Both the position numbers and the translations under genes were made by a program. Positions 31,855 to 40,861 of a DNA stretch of 64,000 bases are shown piece by piece. Each line of letters begins with the position of its first letter. Positions within the stretch are counted from its first letter, which is position 1. The stretch is from assembly GCA_004556925.1 (NCBI GenBank), contig SFFI01000003.1, positions 1-64,000 of the forward strand. The letters are read 5' to 3'. The notes below the pieces were generated by a model. The model was not told the DNA's origin. It did not search any database and worked only from the letters and a program-made list of their open reading frames with translations. The stretch is from Clostridiales bacterium. GTDB taxonomy: Bacteria > Bacillota > Clostridia > Saccharofermentanales > DTU023.

Positions 31855-32955
31855 TTAGCCTTCCAGGAAGGCGGCTAAGAGGGCCAGCGTATTGGCTACC
31901 CCTTCGCGGTGAATACGTTCGTAACCGTGAGAGGCCGCAACGCCTGTGCCAATCAGGGCATGGCGGACGTCCAGGCCTGTGCCCAAAGCAGCCGAGCAGT
32001 CCGATCCATAGAAGGGATAGATATCAACCGCGTAATGGAGGTCATGCTGCTTGGCCAGCTGGATCAGTTCGGTGGTGAGCGCATAATTGTAGGGACCCGA
32101 GGAATCCTTTGCGCAGATAGACACTGTGTACTCATCTGTATCCAGGTCCTCCCCTACGACTCCCATATCCACTGCCAGCATGTCAGACACACCCTCCGGG
32201 AAGCCGCCTGCGGCTCCGTGGCCTACTTCCTCATAGTTGGTAAAGAAAATATAGGTCTTGCGCTGGGGCTTGAGCCGGCCGGCAGCGACTTCTTCCGCCA
32301 GGCGTAAGAAGAGGGCTGAGCTGGCCTTATCGTCCAGGTGGCGGGATTTGAGGAAACCATCACCGGAGAGCCGGGCTCTGGGGTCTAAGGCAATATAGTC
32401 ACCAGCAGAAATGCCCAGTTTTTCTACATCTTCCCTGGACTTTACTTGTTCATCCAGGACCAGTTCCATGGTGGAATCATCCCGGATGGTTTCATTAATC
32501 TTACGGCTGGCATGGAATGCTGGGTTAATCAGGCGGACCGTACCTTCATAAGTCTTGCCATCCCGGGTAAAGAGCTGGACATTTTCCTGTTCAGCATAGT
32601 TGTAAGGGAAGCCGCCAATGGTAGTCAGGCGGAGCCGACCGTCGCTCTTAATAGACCGGACCATGAGGCCCAAGGTATCAATATGGGCAGAAAGCAGGAG
32701 GGCATTATCGCCAGGCTGGCCAGACTGGGGGGCTGCCCCGGGCGTGAGCTCGCAGATGACACCGCCCTTATGGCGCTGCCAGGGCTTAAAGCCCAGACCT
32801 TGCAGGCGGTCCATGAGGTAGGCTTCCACATGCTGGGTGAAACCTGAGGGACTGGGGATCTCACAGATTTTGAGGATTTCGGCCATGGCCTGGTCTGCTA
32901 GATCAAAATACTGAGTGTCGGGACCCGATGGGCTGGTTGTCTGGTTTGTTGGCAT
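31855..32955 (-). CDS. M42 family peptidase (second copy)
   Basis: About 366 residues from ATG 32955, behind GAAGGAAG; an earlier in-frame ATG (32979) overlaps the previous gene. M42 motifs: CEIPSPSGFTQHVEAYL, LLLSAHIDTLGLMVRSI (His-x-Asp), RHLDDKASSALFLRL, FFTNYEEVGHGAAGG (catalytic Glu) and GVAASHGYERIHREGVANT at the end. It is more like the FrvX/YsdC branch than the gene at 17896, and the two are clearly distinct paralogues. It is the last gene of the ABC-TPR operon that starts at 38053. Confidence 0.85.
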   Translation of the reverse strand: MPTNQTTSPSGPDTQYFDLADQAMAEILKICEIPSPSGFTQHVEAYLMDRLQGLGFKPWQRHKGGVICELTPGAAPQSGQPGDNALLLSAHIDTLGLMVRSIKSDGRLRLTTIGGFPYNYAEQENVQLFTRDGKTYEGTVRLINPAFHASRKINETIRDDSTMELVLDEQVKSREDVEKLGISAGDYIALDPRARLSGDGFLKSRHLDDKASSALFLRLAEEVAAGRLKPQRKTYIFFTNYEEVGHGAAGGFPEGVSDMLAVDMGVVGEDLDTDEYTVSICAKDSSGPYNYALTTELIQLAKQHDLHYAVDIYPFYGSDCSAALGTGLDVRHALIGTGVAASHGYERIHREGVANTLALLAAFLEG

Positions 32956-32972
32956 ACTAAAATCTTCCTTCT

Positions 32973-33629
32973 CTAACATGATGCTTCTAAGGCTTGGAGC
33001 TGACTTTCCGCGGCTTGGGCCTCCTTACCCATGCCTGCTTTCTTAAAGGCTGTGAGGGCGGACCGGGTATAACGCAGGGTTTCCCTTGTCTTTCCCAGCT
33101 TGCCATAGGCCTCAGCGAGGGCCAAGAAGGCCTGGGCTTCCAGGGCGAGGTTTTTGTCCGACGAAGCGTAGGTCTTGGCCAATTGGTAATACATGATGGC
33201 TGTATCCTGGTCGCCCGCTTGCATAAAGCAATTGCCTTGACCCAGGTAATTGCAGGAAAGCTTGGAGTGGTAGCCCGTCATCTGGGAGTTAAGTACCCGC
33301 AAGGCTTTGCGATAGGAGGCGATACTCTCCTCTATCCTCCCCTGCAGGCAATAAAGCTCACCAATCTCTTGCAGGGCCTGGGTCTGGTTATAGGGTTCAT
33401 CCCGGCGGAAGCCGGCATTGTAGAGCTGGTTAAAGGACTCGTGCGCCAGCTTCCACTGGCCTTGGTTCTTATAAAGCTGGCCTTCCAAGAGATAAAACTC
33501 AGCTCGGTGGGTCGGCCGCAGCTGGGAGATTTTTTGCTTGACTGCCTCCAGGAGGCTGGCAGCCTCTTGGTCACGGCCGGCCTCTAAGGCTTGGTGAATC
33601 ATTTCAAGTTGTTTGGTAGTCTCTGGCAT
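32973..33629 (-). CDS. TPR repeat protein
   Basis: 218 residues of helical repeats: about five tetratricopeptide units, recognisable in EFYLLEGQLYKNQGQWKLAH, GELYCLQGRIEESIASYRKAL, NYLGQGNCFMQAGDQDTAIM, AQAFLALAEAYGKLGKTRET and a final AFKKAGMGKEAQ. No signal peptide, so cytosolic. AGGAGATCCT precedes the ATG. Eight bases separate it from the ABC permease, and the M42 gene follows. TPR proteins act as scaffolds; here it may link the transporter to something, but nothing specific is shown. Confidence 0.8.
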   Translation of the reverse strand: MPETTKQLEMIHQALEAGRDQEAASLLEAVKQKISQLRPTHRAEFYLLEGQLYKNQGQWKLAHESFNQLYNAGFRRDEPYNQTQALQEIGELYCLQGRIEESIASYRKALRVLNSQMTGYHSKLSCNYLGQGNCFMQAGDQDTAIMYYQLAKTYASSDKNLALEAQAFLALAEAYGKLGKTRETLRYTRSALTAFKKAGMGKEAQAAESQLQALEASC

Positions 33630-33637
33630 AGGATCTC

Positions 33638-35077
33638 CTATTCTGTACGGATGGCCTCCAAGGGCGAGAGCCGCATGGCACGAAGGGCAGGCAAGAGTCC
33701 GGCTAACATCCCAATGAGGATGGAGAAGGCCAGAGCAGCAAGGGCCAGCCAGGGCGGGATGATGGAATTGGCTTGTCCGGGGCCCCCGCCCATCATACCC
33801 ATGAGCATGCCACCCCCATCGTCACCCTGCCCCACAAAATGATTTAAGAGATAGGATGCACCATAGGAGAGGCCAAGGCCGATCATACCGCCAATCAGCC
33901 CAATCATACCGGATTCCAGAAGAAAGAGGTTACGAATCGTTTTGAGATTGCAGCCCAAGACCTTAAAGACCCCAATTTCTTTTGTCCGCTCGTAAATTGC
34001 CATCATCATGGTATTGGCAATGCCAATGGTTGCAACTAAGAGGGAGATACCACCTATACCACCCAGCATGGTTTGGGTACGGGCATAGGATTCCTGCATC
34101 TGCTGGATGTATTCAGCGTTTGAGTTCGCTTGATATCCTAGCTCTTGAATGCTCCTGGTAAGGTTCATGGTTTCATCAATAGAGTCGGACTTGATCACCA
34201 ACTGGCTGTAGATAATCTGGCCTGTGGACCGGCCGCTCTTGGTCTGTGGCTGATTGGGCCAGGCCTTCCCCTTAAATATCATATTGAGATATTCCTTGGC
34301 AGGCTCTATGTCCGTGTAGATACCAAAGTCGAATTCCGAATAGCCCAGCTTGCTGGGTGCAATAATCGCATCTGCCTGGACTAGGTATTTTTTAGGCGCC
34401 TTAACCGGCTGGCTCGTTTCCCCGTCCCCAGAGGCTTGTCCACCGAACTTGCTCTGCCAATAGGCCTGGGTGTCAAAAATAGCAAAGACAGGATCCTCAA
34501 ACATATTGACATCCGGGGGTGGTTGCTCTTCATCGGGATCGCCACCCCAGAAGCCCCCCATCTGACCACGCGCTTTGGTGTTATAGAACTGGTAGTTAAA
34601 TTGTTTGCCAATGGCCAGAGGCAGCTTGCCTTCCTGGTATTCATCTGGAGCAGGAAAGGCTCCCGCTTCAAAGTCCCAGTCCAAATCATCCAGATATTCT
34701 CGGCTATAGGCCTCTATGCTCTGCATATTTTCGTAGGGCCCCAGGAAAAAGGCCGCCTCTATCCGTAAAACGGGAGAGACATATTCCACATGAGGCAGGG
34801 CAGAAATTTCTGCTACTGCCTTGTCGTCCAACTTTTTAGTCCCATCATCACGGATGCCCGGACCGATAATCATGCCCGAAGAATAGACACGAATATCCTG
34901 CAGCTCTCGACTAGACCCAATCGCCTCTTCCATAAATTGCTGCTGGGCAATCCCAATGGAGAGCATGACAACAATCGCTACTGTGCCGATCACGACACCC
35001 AGGATGGTGAGGCCAGACCGCAACTTTCTCCGCCAGAGGCTGGAGAGGGCCATTTTGATTTGGTCAGAAAAACGCAT
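33638..35077 (-). CDS. MacB/FtsX-type ABC transporter permease
   Basis: 479 residues. N-terminal helix (LRSGLTILGVVIGTVAIVVMLSIG, about 18-41), a large extracytoplasmic domain of about 290 residues (MacB periplasmic-core type), then three C-terminal helices in the FtsX fold (ISLLVATIGIANTMMMAIYERTKEIGVFKVLG, MIGLIGGMIGLGLSYG, LAALAFSILIGMLAGLLPALRAMRLSPLEAIRTE). A Gly/Met-rich stretch lies between the last helices. Start overlaps the upstream stop (TAATG). With the ATPase at 37214-38053 it forms a mechanotransmission-type ABC complex, not a classical importer. Confidence 0.88.
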   Translation of the reverse strand: MRFSDQIKMALSSLWRRKLRSGLTILGVVIGTVAIVVMLSIGIAQQQFMEEAIGSSRELQDIRVYSSGMIIGPGIRDDGTKKLDDKAVAEISALPHVEYVSPVLRIEAAFFLGPYENMQSIEAYSREYLDDLDWDFEAGAFPAPDEYQEGKLPLAIGKQFNYQFYNTKARGQMGGFWGGDPDEEQPPPDVNMFEDPVFAIFDTQAYWQSKFGGQASGDGETSQPVKAPKKYLVQADAIIAPSKLGYSEFDFGIYTDIEPAKEYLNMIFKGKAWPNQPQTKSGRSTGQIIYSQLVIKSDSIDETMNLTRSIQELGYQANSNAEYIQQMQESYARTQTMLGGIGGISLLVATIGIANTMMMAIYERTKEIGVFKVLGCNLKTIRNLFLLESGMIGLIGGMIGLGLSYGASYLLNHFVGQGDDGGGMLMGMMGGGPGQANSIIPPWLALAALAFSILIGMLAGLLPALRAMRLSPLEAIRTE

Positions 35078-37242
35078 TAGCTCATGAGGTCCCTAAAGTA
35101 GGCCTCGTCCTCCATCGTCATACGCTTCTTGCGCTTGCGCTTGCGGACACTGAGGATCACGCCCAGGAGGACCAAGAAGAGTCCCACACCACAGAGAATC
35201 CAGGCCCAGAGGGGCATAATGGCCAGAGGTCCGGTGGGAACTTCCATTTCACCCATACTAGGATCATCCGCCCAGGGTGGCATATCACCAGGAAAGTCCA
35301 TGCCACCCATGTCCATATCCTCCATAACCGTGAGCATAAACTCTATCTCTTCGGAGGAAACCTGGCCATTTTCATCTTCGTAGCTGACCTTCAGTTTACG
35401 CGGGTCTTCAGGAGAGAAGACTGCATCTGCGGTGATCATCATGTCCACGAGGGAGCTGGCCCCGGCATTCAGGTTGCCTAGGAAGATTTCATCGCCAGTG
35501 ATGCCCTGGTTGTCCGGCACGGTGACAGTAACATTGTAAAGGGTGGTTTTGCCCTTGTTGTAGAGGGGGAAGTTGAGGCTGGTTTGCTGGCCCACATTGA
35601 TCTGCTCAGGCATGAGCTCCATTTTGCCGTGGTCCATGCGGACAGCCTGGTTGAGTTGAATGGAGATGGCCTCGTTGGCCTGAATGGGGGAAGCCTTAAC
35701 GTCCTCGTACTCCATCTCCAGCTTGAGGGGATAGGCCTTTTGAGGGACCTGGACCGAGGCCGTCATCATGAGGTCTAACTCATATTCGGTATCCGGATCG
35801 ATCCAGGGAATAAAGACAGAGGAGGCACCTGATTCTGTAATAAAAGGAGGTACTGCGGCTTCCCCGACCGGGTCTGAAGAAACCACCAGGCGAATATTTT
35901 GGACACCCAAGAGGGCGGATGTATTCTTGATTGTAAGGGTCAGCTTGAAGTCTTCACCCCCCTGGACCTTGTCAGGGTTGGTCTTAAAACCGGTACACAT
36001 GAGCCGGGGCTTGGAGTCCGGCCAAGCTTCCTGGCTACCACCATTGCCCTTGTTGTCCTCTGCCGGGTTGCCCACAATATTGACGAAAATGGGGAAGGTC
36101 GTTTCCTGTATTTCCTGGTTGCCATACTTGTGCTTAACCAAGAACTCAATTTGTTTGGGACCGGAGCTTATGTCCTCACGCACGGTAAGCGGACCAAAAT
36201 TACAGAGAATCATGGTACCAGAAGCCTCACTGCCTGTGCCGGCACCGGGCGCCAGGGGCAGAAGCTGCCGGCCCACGGCCTGGGTGTAGTCTGTCTGGGT
36301 TATGACAAAGGGCCAGCTGTCGGCTTCGCCCTTGATGATTGGTGTGACGGAAATAATATCCACCGGGTCAAAGCCCCGGTTGACCAGGCCAAATTGCAGG
36401 TTCAAAGCCTGGCCATAGGTACCCGTCTGTGTGGGCAGGAGAGCCGGAGCCAAAAGGATCCGGCTGTCAGTCTTATTGTCCGGATTACCCACGACCCGGA
36501 TGGTGTAGGACAGGGTTTGCTCGTAGATTTCGTTGTAAGAGCTTGAGCTATCTTCACGGTAGCGCACTGTAATTTCCAGGGAGTAATAGCCATCTGTAGC
36601 CCCGGACTTAAGCCATTGAGGCGCAATCGTTACAGATGTGGTTTGCCCACGTCCAAGATTGTCGCTACCGGTTGCCCCTACAATCTTGGTGTAGGTCGCC
36701 TCAAAAGGAAAACCCTCCCCCCCTGATTTTAAGAAGACTTCCTCAATATGGAGGCTGGCCTCTGAGACATTCTTCATTTCGAATTGTAACAATTCATAGC
36801 CCGTCAGATAGAATACGGGCGGGTTAAGGGTTGGTTCTATGCGAAAAGGGTACTCAGAAGATTTATTGGTACGCTCTACATCCAGGCCACTAGTCGGCGT
36901 AGGCGTGATAGGTGGCGGACTGGTCTCTTGGGCAGACTCACTTGGTGACACCACCAGTCCCCCATTAATATAAATTGGGTTATCTTTTGTACCTAGCTCA
37001 GGGTCCGGATCTGCTGTACCTAGCTCAGGGTCCGGATCTGCCTGGACAAGAAGGCCGTTTCCCAAGAACAGGCTCAAAAGCAAGATCAGGCAAGTCAAGG
37101 CAGAGACAAGCCGACTCTGTTGGAAACGGAATACTCCCTGGTCAGCGTTTTTTTGCCTACTAGGGCCAGGGCCTCTGCGGGCTGGAGACAATATATCTGT
37201 CACTTGGCGCAGCTTAAGATGTTTGACCTGTTCTTGCTTCAT
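35077..37242 (-). CDS. Large exported protein with CARDB-like repeats and C-terminal anchor
   Basis: 721 residues. A basic N-terminal tail of about 45 precedes the signal helix (LTCLILLLSLFLGNGLLVQA). Then comes a doubled ADPDPELGT motif, followed by four or five beta-rich repeats of CARDB/NPCBM-like type (for example QFGLVNRGFDPVDIISVTP, KLTLTIKNTSALLGVQNIRL, NFPLYNKGKTTLYNVTVTVP). One C-terminal helix (LAIMPLWAWILCGVGLFLVLLG) and a Lys/Arg-rich tail give membrane anchoring with the bulk outside. Lies between the ATPase and permease genes and overlaps both, so it is most likely an extracellular partner of this ABC complex. AAAGGAAAAATGAGTT precedes the ATG. Confidence 0.75.
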   Translation of the reverse strand: MKQEQVKHLKLRQVTDILSPARRGPGPSRQKNADQGVFRFQQSRLVSALTCLILLLSLFLGNGLLVQADPDPELGTADPDPELGTKDNPIYINGGLVVSPSESAQETSPPPITPTPTSGLDVERTNKSSEYPFRIEPTLNPPVFYLTGYELLQFEMKNVSEASLHIEEVFLKSGGEGFPFEATYTKIVGATGSDNLGRGQTTSVTIAPQWLKSGATDGYYSLEITVRYREDSSSSYNEIYEQTLSYTIRVVGNPDNKTDSRILLAPALLPTQTGTYGQALNLQFGLVNRGFDPVDIISVTPIIKGEADSWPFVITQTDYTQAVGRQLLPLAPGAGTGSEASGTMILCNFGPLTVREDISSGPKQIEFLVKHKYGNQEIQETTFPIFVNIVGNPAEDNKGNGGSQEAWPDSKPRLMCTGFKTNPDKVQGGEDFKLTLTIKNTSALLGVQNIRLVVSSDPVGEAAVPPFITESGASSVFIPWIDPDTEYELDLMMTASVQVPQKAYPLKLEMEYEDVKASPIQANEAISIQLNQAVRMDHGKMELMPEQINVGQQTSLNFPLYNKGKTTLYNVTVTVPDNQGITGDEIFLGNLNAGASSLVDMMITADAVFSPEDPRKLKVSYEDENGQVSSEEIEFMLTVMEDMDMGGMDFPGDMPPWADDPSMGEMEVPTGPLAIMPLWAWILCGVGLFLVLLGVILSVRKRKRKKRMTMEDEAYFRDLMS

Positions 37243-38053
37243 AACTCATTTTTCCTTTTTCTACCGAAATGATTTTGCCATCACTAATGCGGAAGATGCG
37301 ATCACCATACTCCGCTAATTTATCGTCGTGGGTAACCATAATGATGGTTTGTTGGTGCTTTTTAGAGATTTGCTGCATGAGGTCCATGGTTTCCGTGGAC
37401 GTATGGGAGTCTAGGTTGCCGGTAGGCTCATCCGCAAAAATGATATTGGGATTGACTACCAGGGCCCGGGCTATACCCACCCTCTGCTGCTGGCCACCGG
37501 ACATCTCAGAAGGCCGGTGGTACATGTGTTTGGACAAGCCCAGCATGTGGAGGAGGATCGCTGCCTTTTTGAGGCGGAGAGCCTTGGGCTCCCCGTGAAA
37601 AACCAGAGGCAGGGCAACATTTTCTAAGGCTGTCATAGATTTGACCAGGTTAAAAGACTGGAAGACAAAGCCGACGTGCTCGCGGCGAAAATCTACCAAC
37701 TCATCTTCTGTCAAGCCCACGATGTTCTTGCGGTTGATCAAGATCAGGCCTTTACTGGGCGGTTCTAGTCCCGCCAGCATATTGAGCAAGGTAGACTTGC
37801 CAGAACCCGAGGTGCCAACGATAACGCAGAATTCACCCTTCCGGATGTCAAAGTTGACCCCGTCCAGGGCGTGAACCCGGCTGTCCCCTACGCGATAGAT
37901 CTTAAAGAGGTCGCGCACGGAAATAATCGCCTCCGTCAGTTCCGCCTTAGGCAGGGTTGCGTTAATAGACCGGGATTTGGCCTCCGGTTGCTGGAGCTTC
38001 TGGGTGGGCTCTGAAATGGCTTCGCCTGCCAACTTTGCGGGGTTAGATGACAC
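37214..38053 (-). CDS. LolD/MacB-type ABC transporter ATPase
   Basis: About 279 residues from GTG 38053, preceded by AGAGGTG; an in-frame ATG at 38086 lacks a site. Walker A VGTSGSGKSTLLN, Q-loop GFVFQSFNLVKSMTALENVALP, signature MSGGQQQRVGIARALV, Walker B IIFADEPTGNLD, H-loop IMVTHDDKLAEY. These are the hallmarks of the MacB/LolD class. An N-terminal extension of about 45 residues precedes the fold. First gene of an operon: ATPase, exported protein, permease, TPR protein, M42 peptidase. Confidence 0.9.
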   Translation of the reverse strand: MSSNPAKLAGEAISEPTQKLQQPEAKSRSINATLPKAELTEAIISVRDLFKIYRVGDSRVHALDGVNFDIRKGEFCVIVGTSGSGKSTLLNMLAGLEPPSKGLILINRKNIVGLTEDELVDFRREHVGFVFQSFNLVKSMTALENVALPLVFHGEPKALRLKKAAILLHMLGLSKHMYHRPSEMSGGQQQRVGIARALVVNPNIIFADEPTGNLDSHTSTETMDLMQQISKKHQQTIIMVTHDDKLAEYGDRIFRISDGKIISVEKGKMSYEARTGQTS

Positions 38054-38158
38054 GAAAATTACACCTCTGCTACGTTCACATAACATTACTAGTCTAACAG
38101 ATCTAGACGAAAGTGAAAGCCCGATCTCCCCTCAGTTTTATTGCTTTTTTGCCAGAAA

Positions 38159-40861
38159 TTATCGGGCAAAATGCTTGTCAATATAGGAGCCTTGCTCAGT
38201 CTTGCGGACCTCCAAGCGTTGGGGAATGAGCTCCTTAAGCTCCTCTACATGGGAGATGAGCCCGCATAGGTAGGAGCCTGAAGAGAGGTCTAAGAGGGTA
38301 TTAACCGCCTGGTGCAGGGTCTCGCGGTCCAAACTGCCAAAACCCTCATCAATAAAAAGCGTTTCCAGGGCTAGGCCTCCTTGGCTGGCTCTTGCCACAT
38401 CGGATAAGCCCAGGGCGAGGGCCATAGCGGCCTGAAAACTTTCCCCGCCGGAGAGGGTAGACAGCTCACGACTTTGGCCGCTGTAACTATCCCACACTTC
38501 CATCTCCAGGCCAGTGGTCCGCCGGCGGTCGGCAGGTGCCGAACTGTGGACCAAGCGATAGCGCTGGCCGGTCATTCTAGCCAGGCGCAGGTTTGCTGCC
38601 TCCAAAATCCATTGGAAATAATAACCTTGCACAAAGGTCTCAAAGTCACGGTTGAGACCGCCCTTGAGCTGGCCAGTAGCCACCTGGTAGAGCTCCAAGA
38701 GGTTGCGGAAGTCAAGCTCTAACTTGTCAATATCCTCCTGTAAGGCTTCCAGCTGCAGCTTAAGCCGCTGGTTTTGCGCCTCCCGGCTCCGGCGTTGGGC
38801 CTGGGCATTTTGCACATCTTCCAGCTGGCTGCTAACAGCCTCGCGCGCGGCTTGGACCTGGTTGAGGTCGGGTAGAGTCTCTGGGGGTTGCCAATTTTTT
38901 TGGAAGGCCTTGGCCTCCATCCGCAAGGCCTGAAGCCTGTCTTGGTCTGCTTGGATCTGGCTAGCCTGGGCCTGAAGCTTGCCTTCTTCCAAACCTAGGG
39001 CCTCATAGGCTGCAAGATTTTCTAGGCCAAAACCTTGCAACAGGGAAAGTAGCTGGTCCTCCTGCTTCTGCCATTGACTCTGGGCTTCTGCTAACTGACC
39101 TGCCAAGGAGTCGGCTTGGGCCTTGTAGGTTTGGTCCTGGTCTTCGACCTGGGCTTTTTCAGCTTCCAGCTGTTTTTGGTATTCCTGCCAAGCCCGCTGG
39201 TTTTGCGCCCAGGTCTCTAGGGCTTTTTGGGCCTCTGCCAGGCTGGGATAAGGCAAATCTTTACTCCAGGCCTGGACATTAGCTGTCACCAGGTCTAGCT
39301 TTTCCTGCAGGCGGTCCAGGGCTCTCTGGGCCACAACCAGCGCTTGGGCATCTTCTTTGGCTTGTCGTTCCAATTCTTGCCGGCCCGGAATTTCCCCCTC
39401 CTTCCGCAGGAGGATCTCCCCTTCTCCATACTCGCCGCTGGCGGGCTGAGGGTGGTGAATAGACCCGCAGACCGGGCAAGGCTCTCCCTCCTTGAGGCTT
39501 GCAGCCAAGAGCCTGGCCTGGTGGGCCAAGTCGGACAGGCGCTGGGCTTCCTGAGCCTGCCAAGCTGCCCAGGCCTCAGCGGATTCTTCAGCCTGAGCTT
39601 GGACCTCCCGATAACATTTTTTCTGCTGCTTAAGCTCCTTTTGTACGGCCTTCACGGCCGCTTGCTCAGCGGCCAGTTTTTCATATTGTCCCAAGCTGGC
39701 CTGCAAGAGTTGGGCTTTTTGGGCCTGGTCCTGCCGAGCCTCTGCCTCCTGTTGAAATGCACTCAGCTGACGGCCTAGTTTGGCCTTACGAGGCTCCAGG
39801 ACTTTGGTGTAAGTCTCTTGCAAATGCTTTTGGGCCTCAAGCAAGTCATCCCAACGGCCCTTGGCCTGGTCATAGTCAGTGCGGCGAGCAGTCACCTTGG
39901 CCAAAAGGTCTAGGTCCCGAGTCAGGCGCTGGTTTTTCTGGGCTAAGCCTGGGGCGGCTTGTTCTGCAAGGGCCAAGTCATGCTGAAGTGTGGCCCAGCG
40001 TTGAGCAAGCTCTAGGCTTTCCTTAGCCTTGGCGAGTTCCAGGCTTAGCTTGGCCTGCTGGTCCTCTAGGACTTTTTTCTGCGCCGCTTCCTCCACTGCC
40101 ATCTCCCTATCGCGTTCTGCTTCTTGGGCCAAGAGGGCTAGGGGGATGGCCAAGTCTAGGGGCTGGTCTGGGCCTTGCTTGCGTAAGTCCTGCCAGCTTT
40201 CGAGGAGGTCGGGCGATACCAAGTCCAGAGATTCCAAAGCGAAACGGGCCTTGGTCCGCGCTTCTTGTAGGTCTTGCTTGGCTTTTCCCACAAGGTCCCT
40301 GAGCCGTGTCTGGAAAAGCTGCAGCTGGTCCGTTTGGAAAATCCGGCGGAGGATATCTGACCGCTCAGAGGAACCTGCCTTGAGGAAGTTGGAAAATTCG
40401 CCCTGGGCCAACATGGAGACCTGTCGGAATTGGTCCACACCAATCCCCAGGATGTTCTGGATCTCCTGGTCGATCTCTTCTTGCTTGGTCAAAATACGGC
40501 CATCCGGTAGCTTGAGGACCTGCTCGGCCTGCTGTTTAGTCATGCCCGAGCCAATTTTTTTGGGCCGGTCATAGGCAGGAATACGCTCAATACAGTAGGT
40601 CTTTCCCTGTTGGGTGAACTCCAGCCGGACAAAAGTATCCAGCTGGGGATCGGCCTGGTGAGAGCGCAGGTTGCGCTGCTTGCGCCAGGTTCCAGAAGCC
40701 TGACCAAAAAGAGCAAAACTCAGGGCGTCAAAAATGCTGGTCTTGCCCGCCCCGGTGGGGCCAGAAATCAAAAAGAGGCCAGAGTCTAGGTCCCTAAAGT
40801 CCACCGTCTGCTGGTCAACAAAGGGGCCAAAAGCTTGCAGGGTCAAAACGAGGGGTCGCAT
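38159..40861 (-). CDS. sbcC: Exonuclease subunit SbcC
   Basis: SMC-like ATPase subunit of the SbcCD nuclease that opens hairpins and processes DNA ends, 900 residues. Walker A ISGPTGAGKTSIFDAL at about 33-48, long coiled coils, the zinc-hook CPVCGSIHHP near residue 467, signature STLSGGESFQAAMALALGLSD and Walker B LETLFIDEGFGSLD near the C-terminus. Overlaps sbcD by 19 bases. Length is typical. Its presence is relevant to the palindrome arrays at 23.0-23.8 kb, since SbcCD cleaves such hairpins in other bacteria. Confidence 0.93.
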   Translation of the reverse strand: MRPLVLTLQAFGPFVDQQTVDFRDLDSGLFLISGPTGAGKTSIFDALSFALFGQASGTWRKQRNLRSHQADPQLDTFVRLEFTQQGKTYCIERIPAYDRPKKIGSGMTKQQAEQVLKLPDGRILTKQEEIDQEIQNILGIGVDQFRQVSMLAQGEFSNFLKAGSSERSDILRRIFQTDQLQLFQTRLRDLVGKAKQDLQEARTKARFALESLDLVSPDLLESWQDLRKQGPDQPLDLAIPLALLAQEAERDREMAVEEAAQKKVLEDQQAKLSLELAKAKESLELAQRWATLQHDLALAEQAAPGLAQKNQRLTRDLDLLAKVTARRTDYDQAKGRWDDLLEAQKHLQETYTKVLEPRKAKLGRQLSAFQQEAEARQDQAQKAQLLQASLGQYEKLAAEQAAVKAVQKELKQQKKCYREVQAQAEESAEAWAAWQAQEAQRLSDLAHQARLLAASLKEGEPCPVCGSIHHPQPASGEYGEGEILLRKEGEIPGRQELERQAKEDAQALVVAQRALDRLQEKLDLVTANVQAWSKDLPYPSLAEAQKALETWAQNQRAWQEYQKQLEAEKAQVEDQDQTYKAQADSLAGQLAEAQSQWQKQEDQLLSLLQGFGLENLAAYEALGLEEGKLQAQASQIQADQDRLQALRMEAKAFQKNWQPPETLPDLNQVQAAREAVSSQLEDVQNAQAQRRSREAQNQRLKLQLEALQEDIDKLELDFRNLLELYQVATGQLKGGLNRDFETFVQGYYFQWILEAANLRLARMTGQRYRLVHSSAPADRRRTTGLEMEVWDSYSGQSRELSTLSGGESFQAAMALALGLSDVARASQGGLALETLFIDEGFGSLDRETLHQAVNTLLDLSSGSYLCGLISHVEELKELIPQRLEVRKTEQGSYIDKHFAR

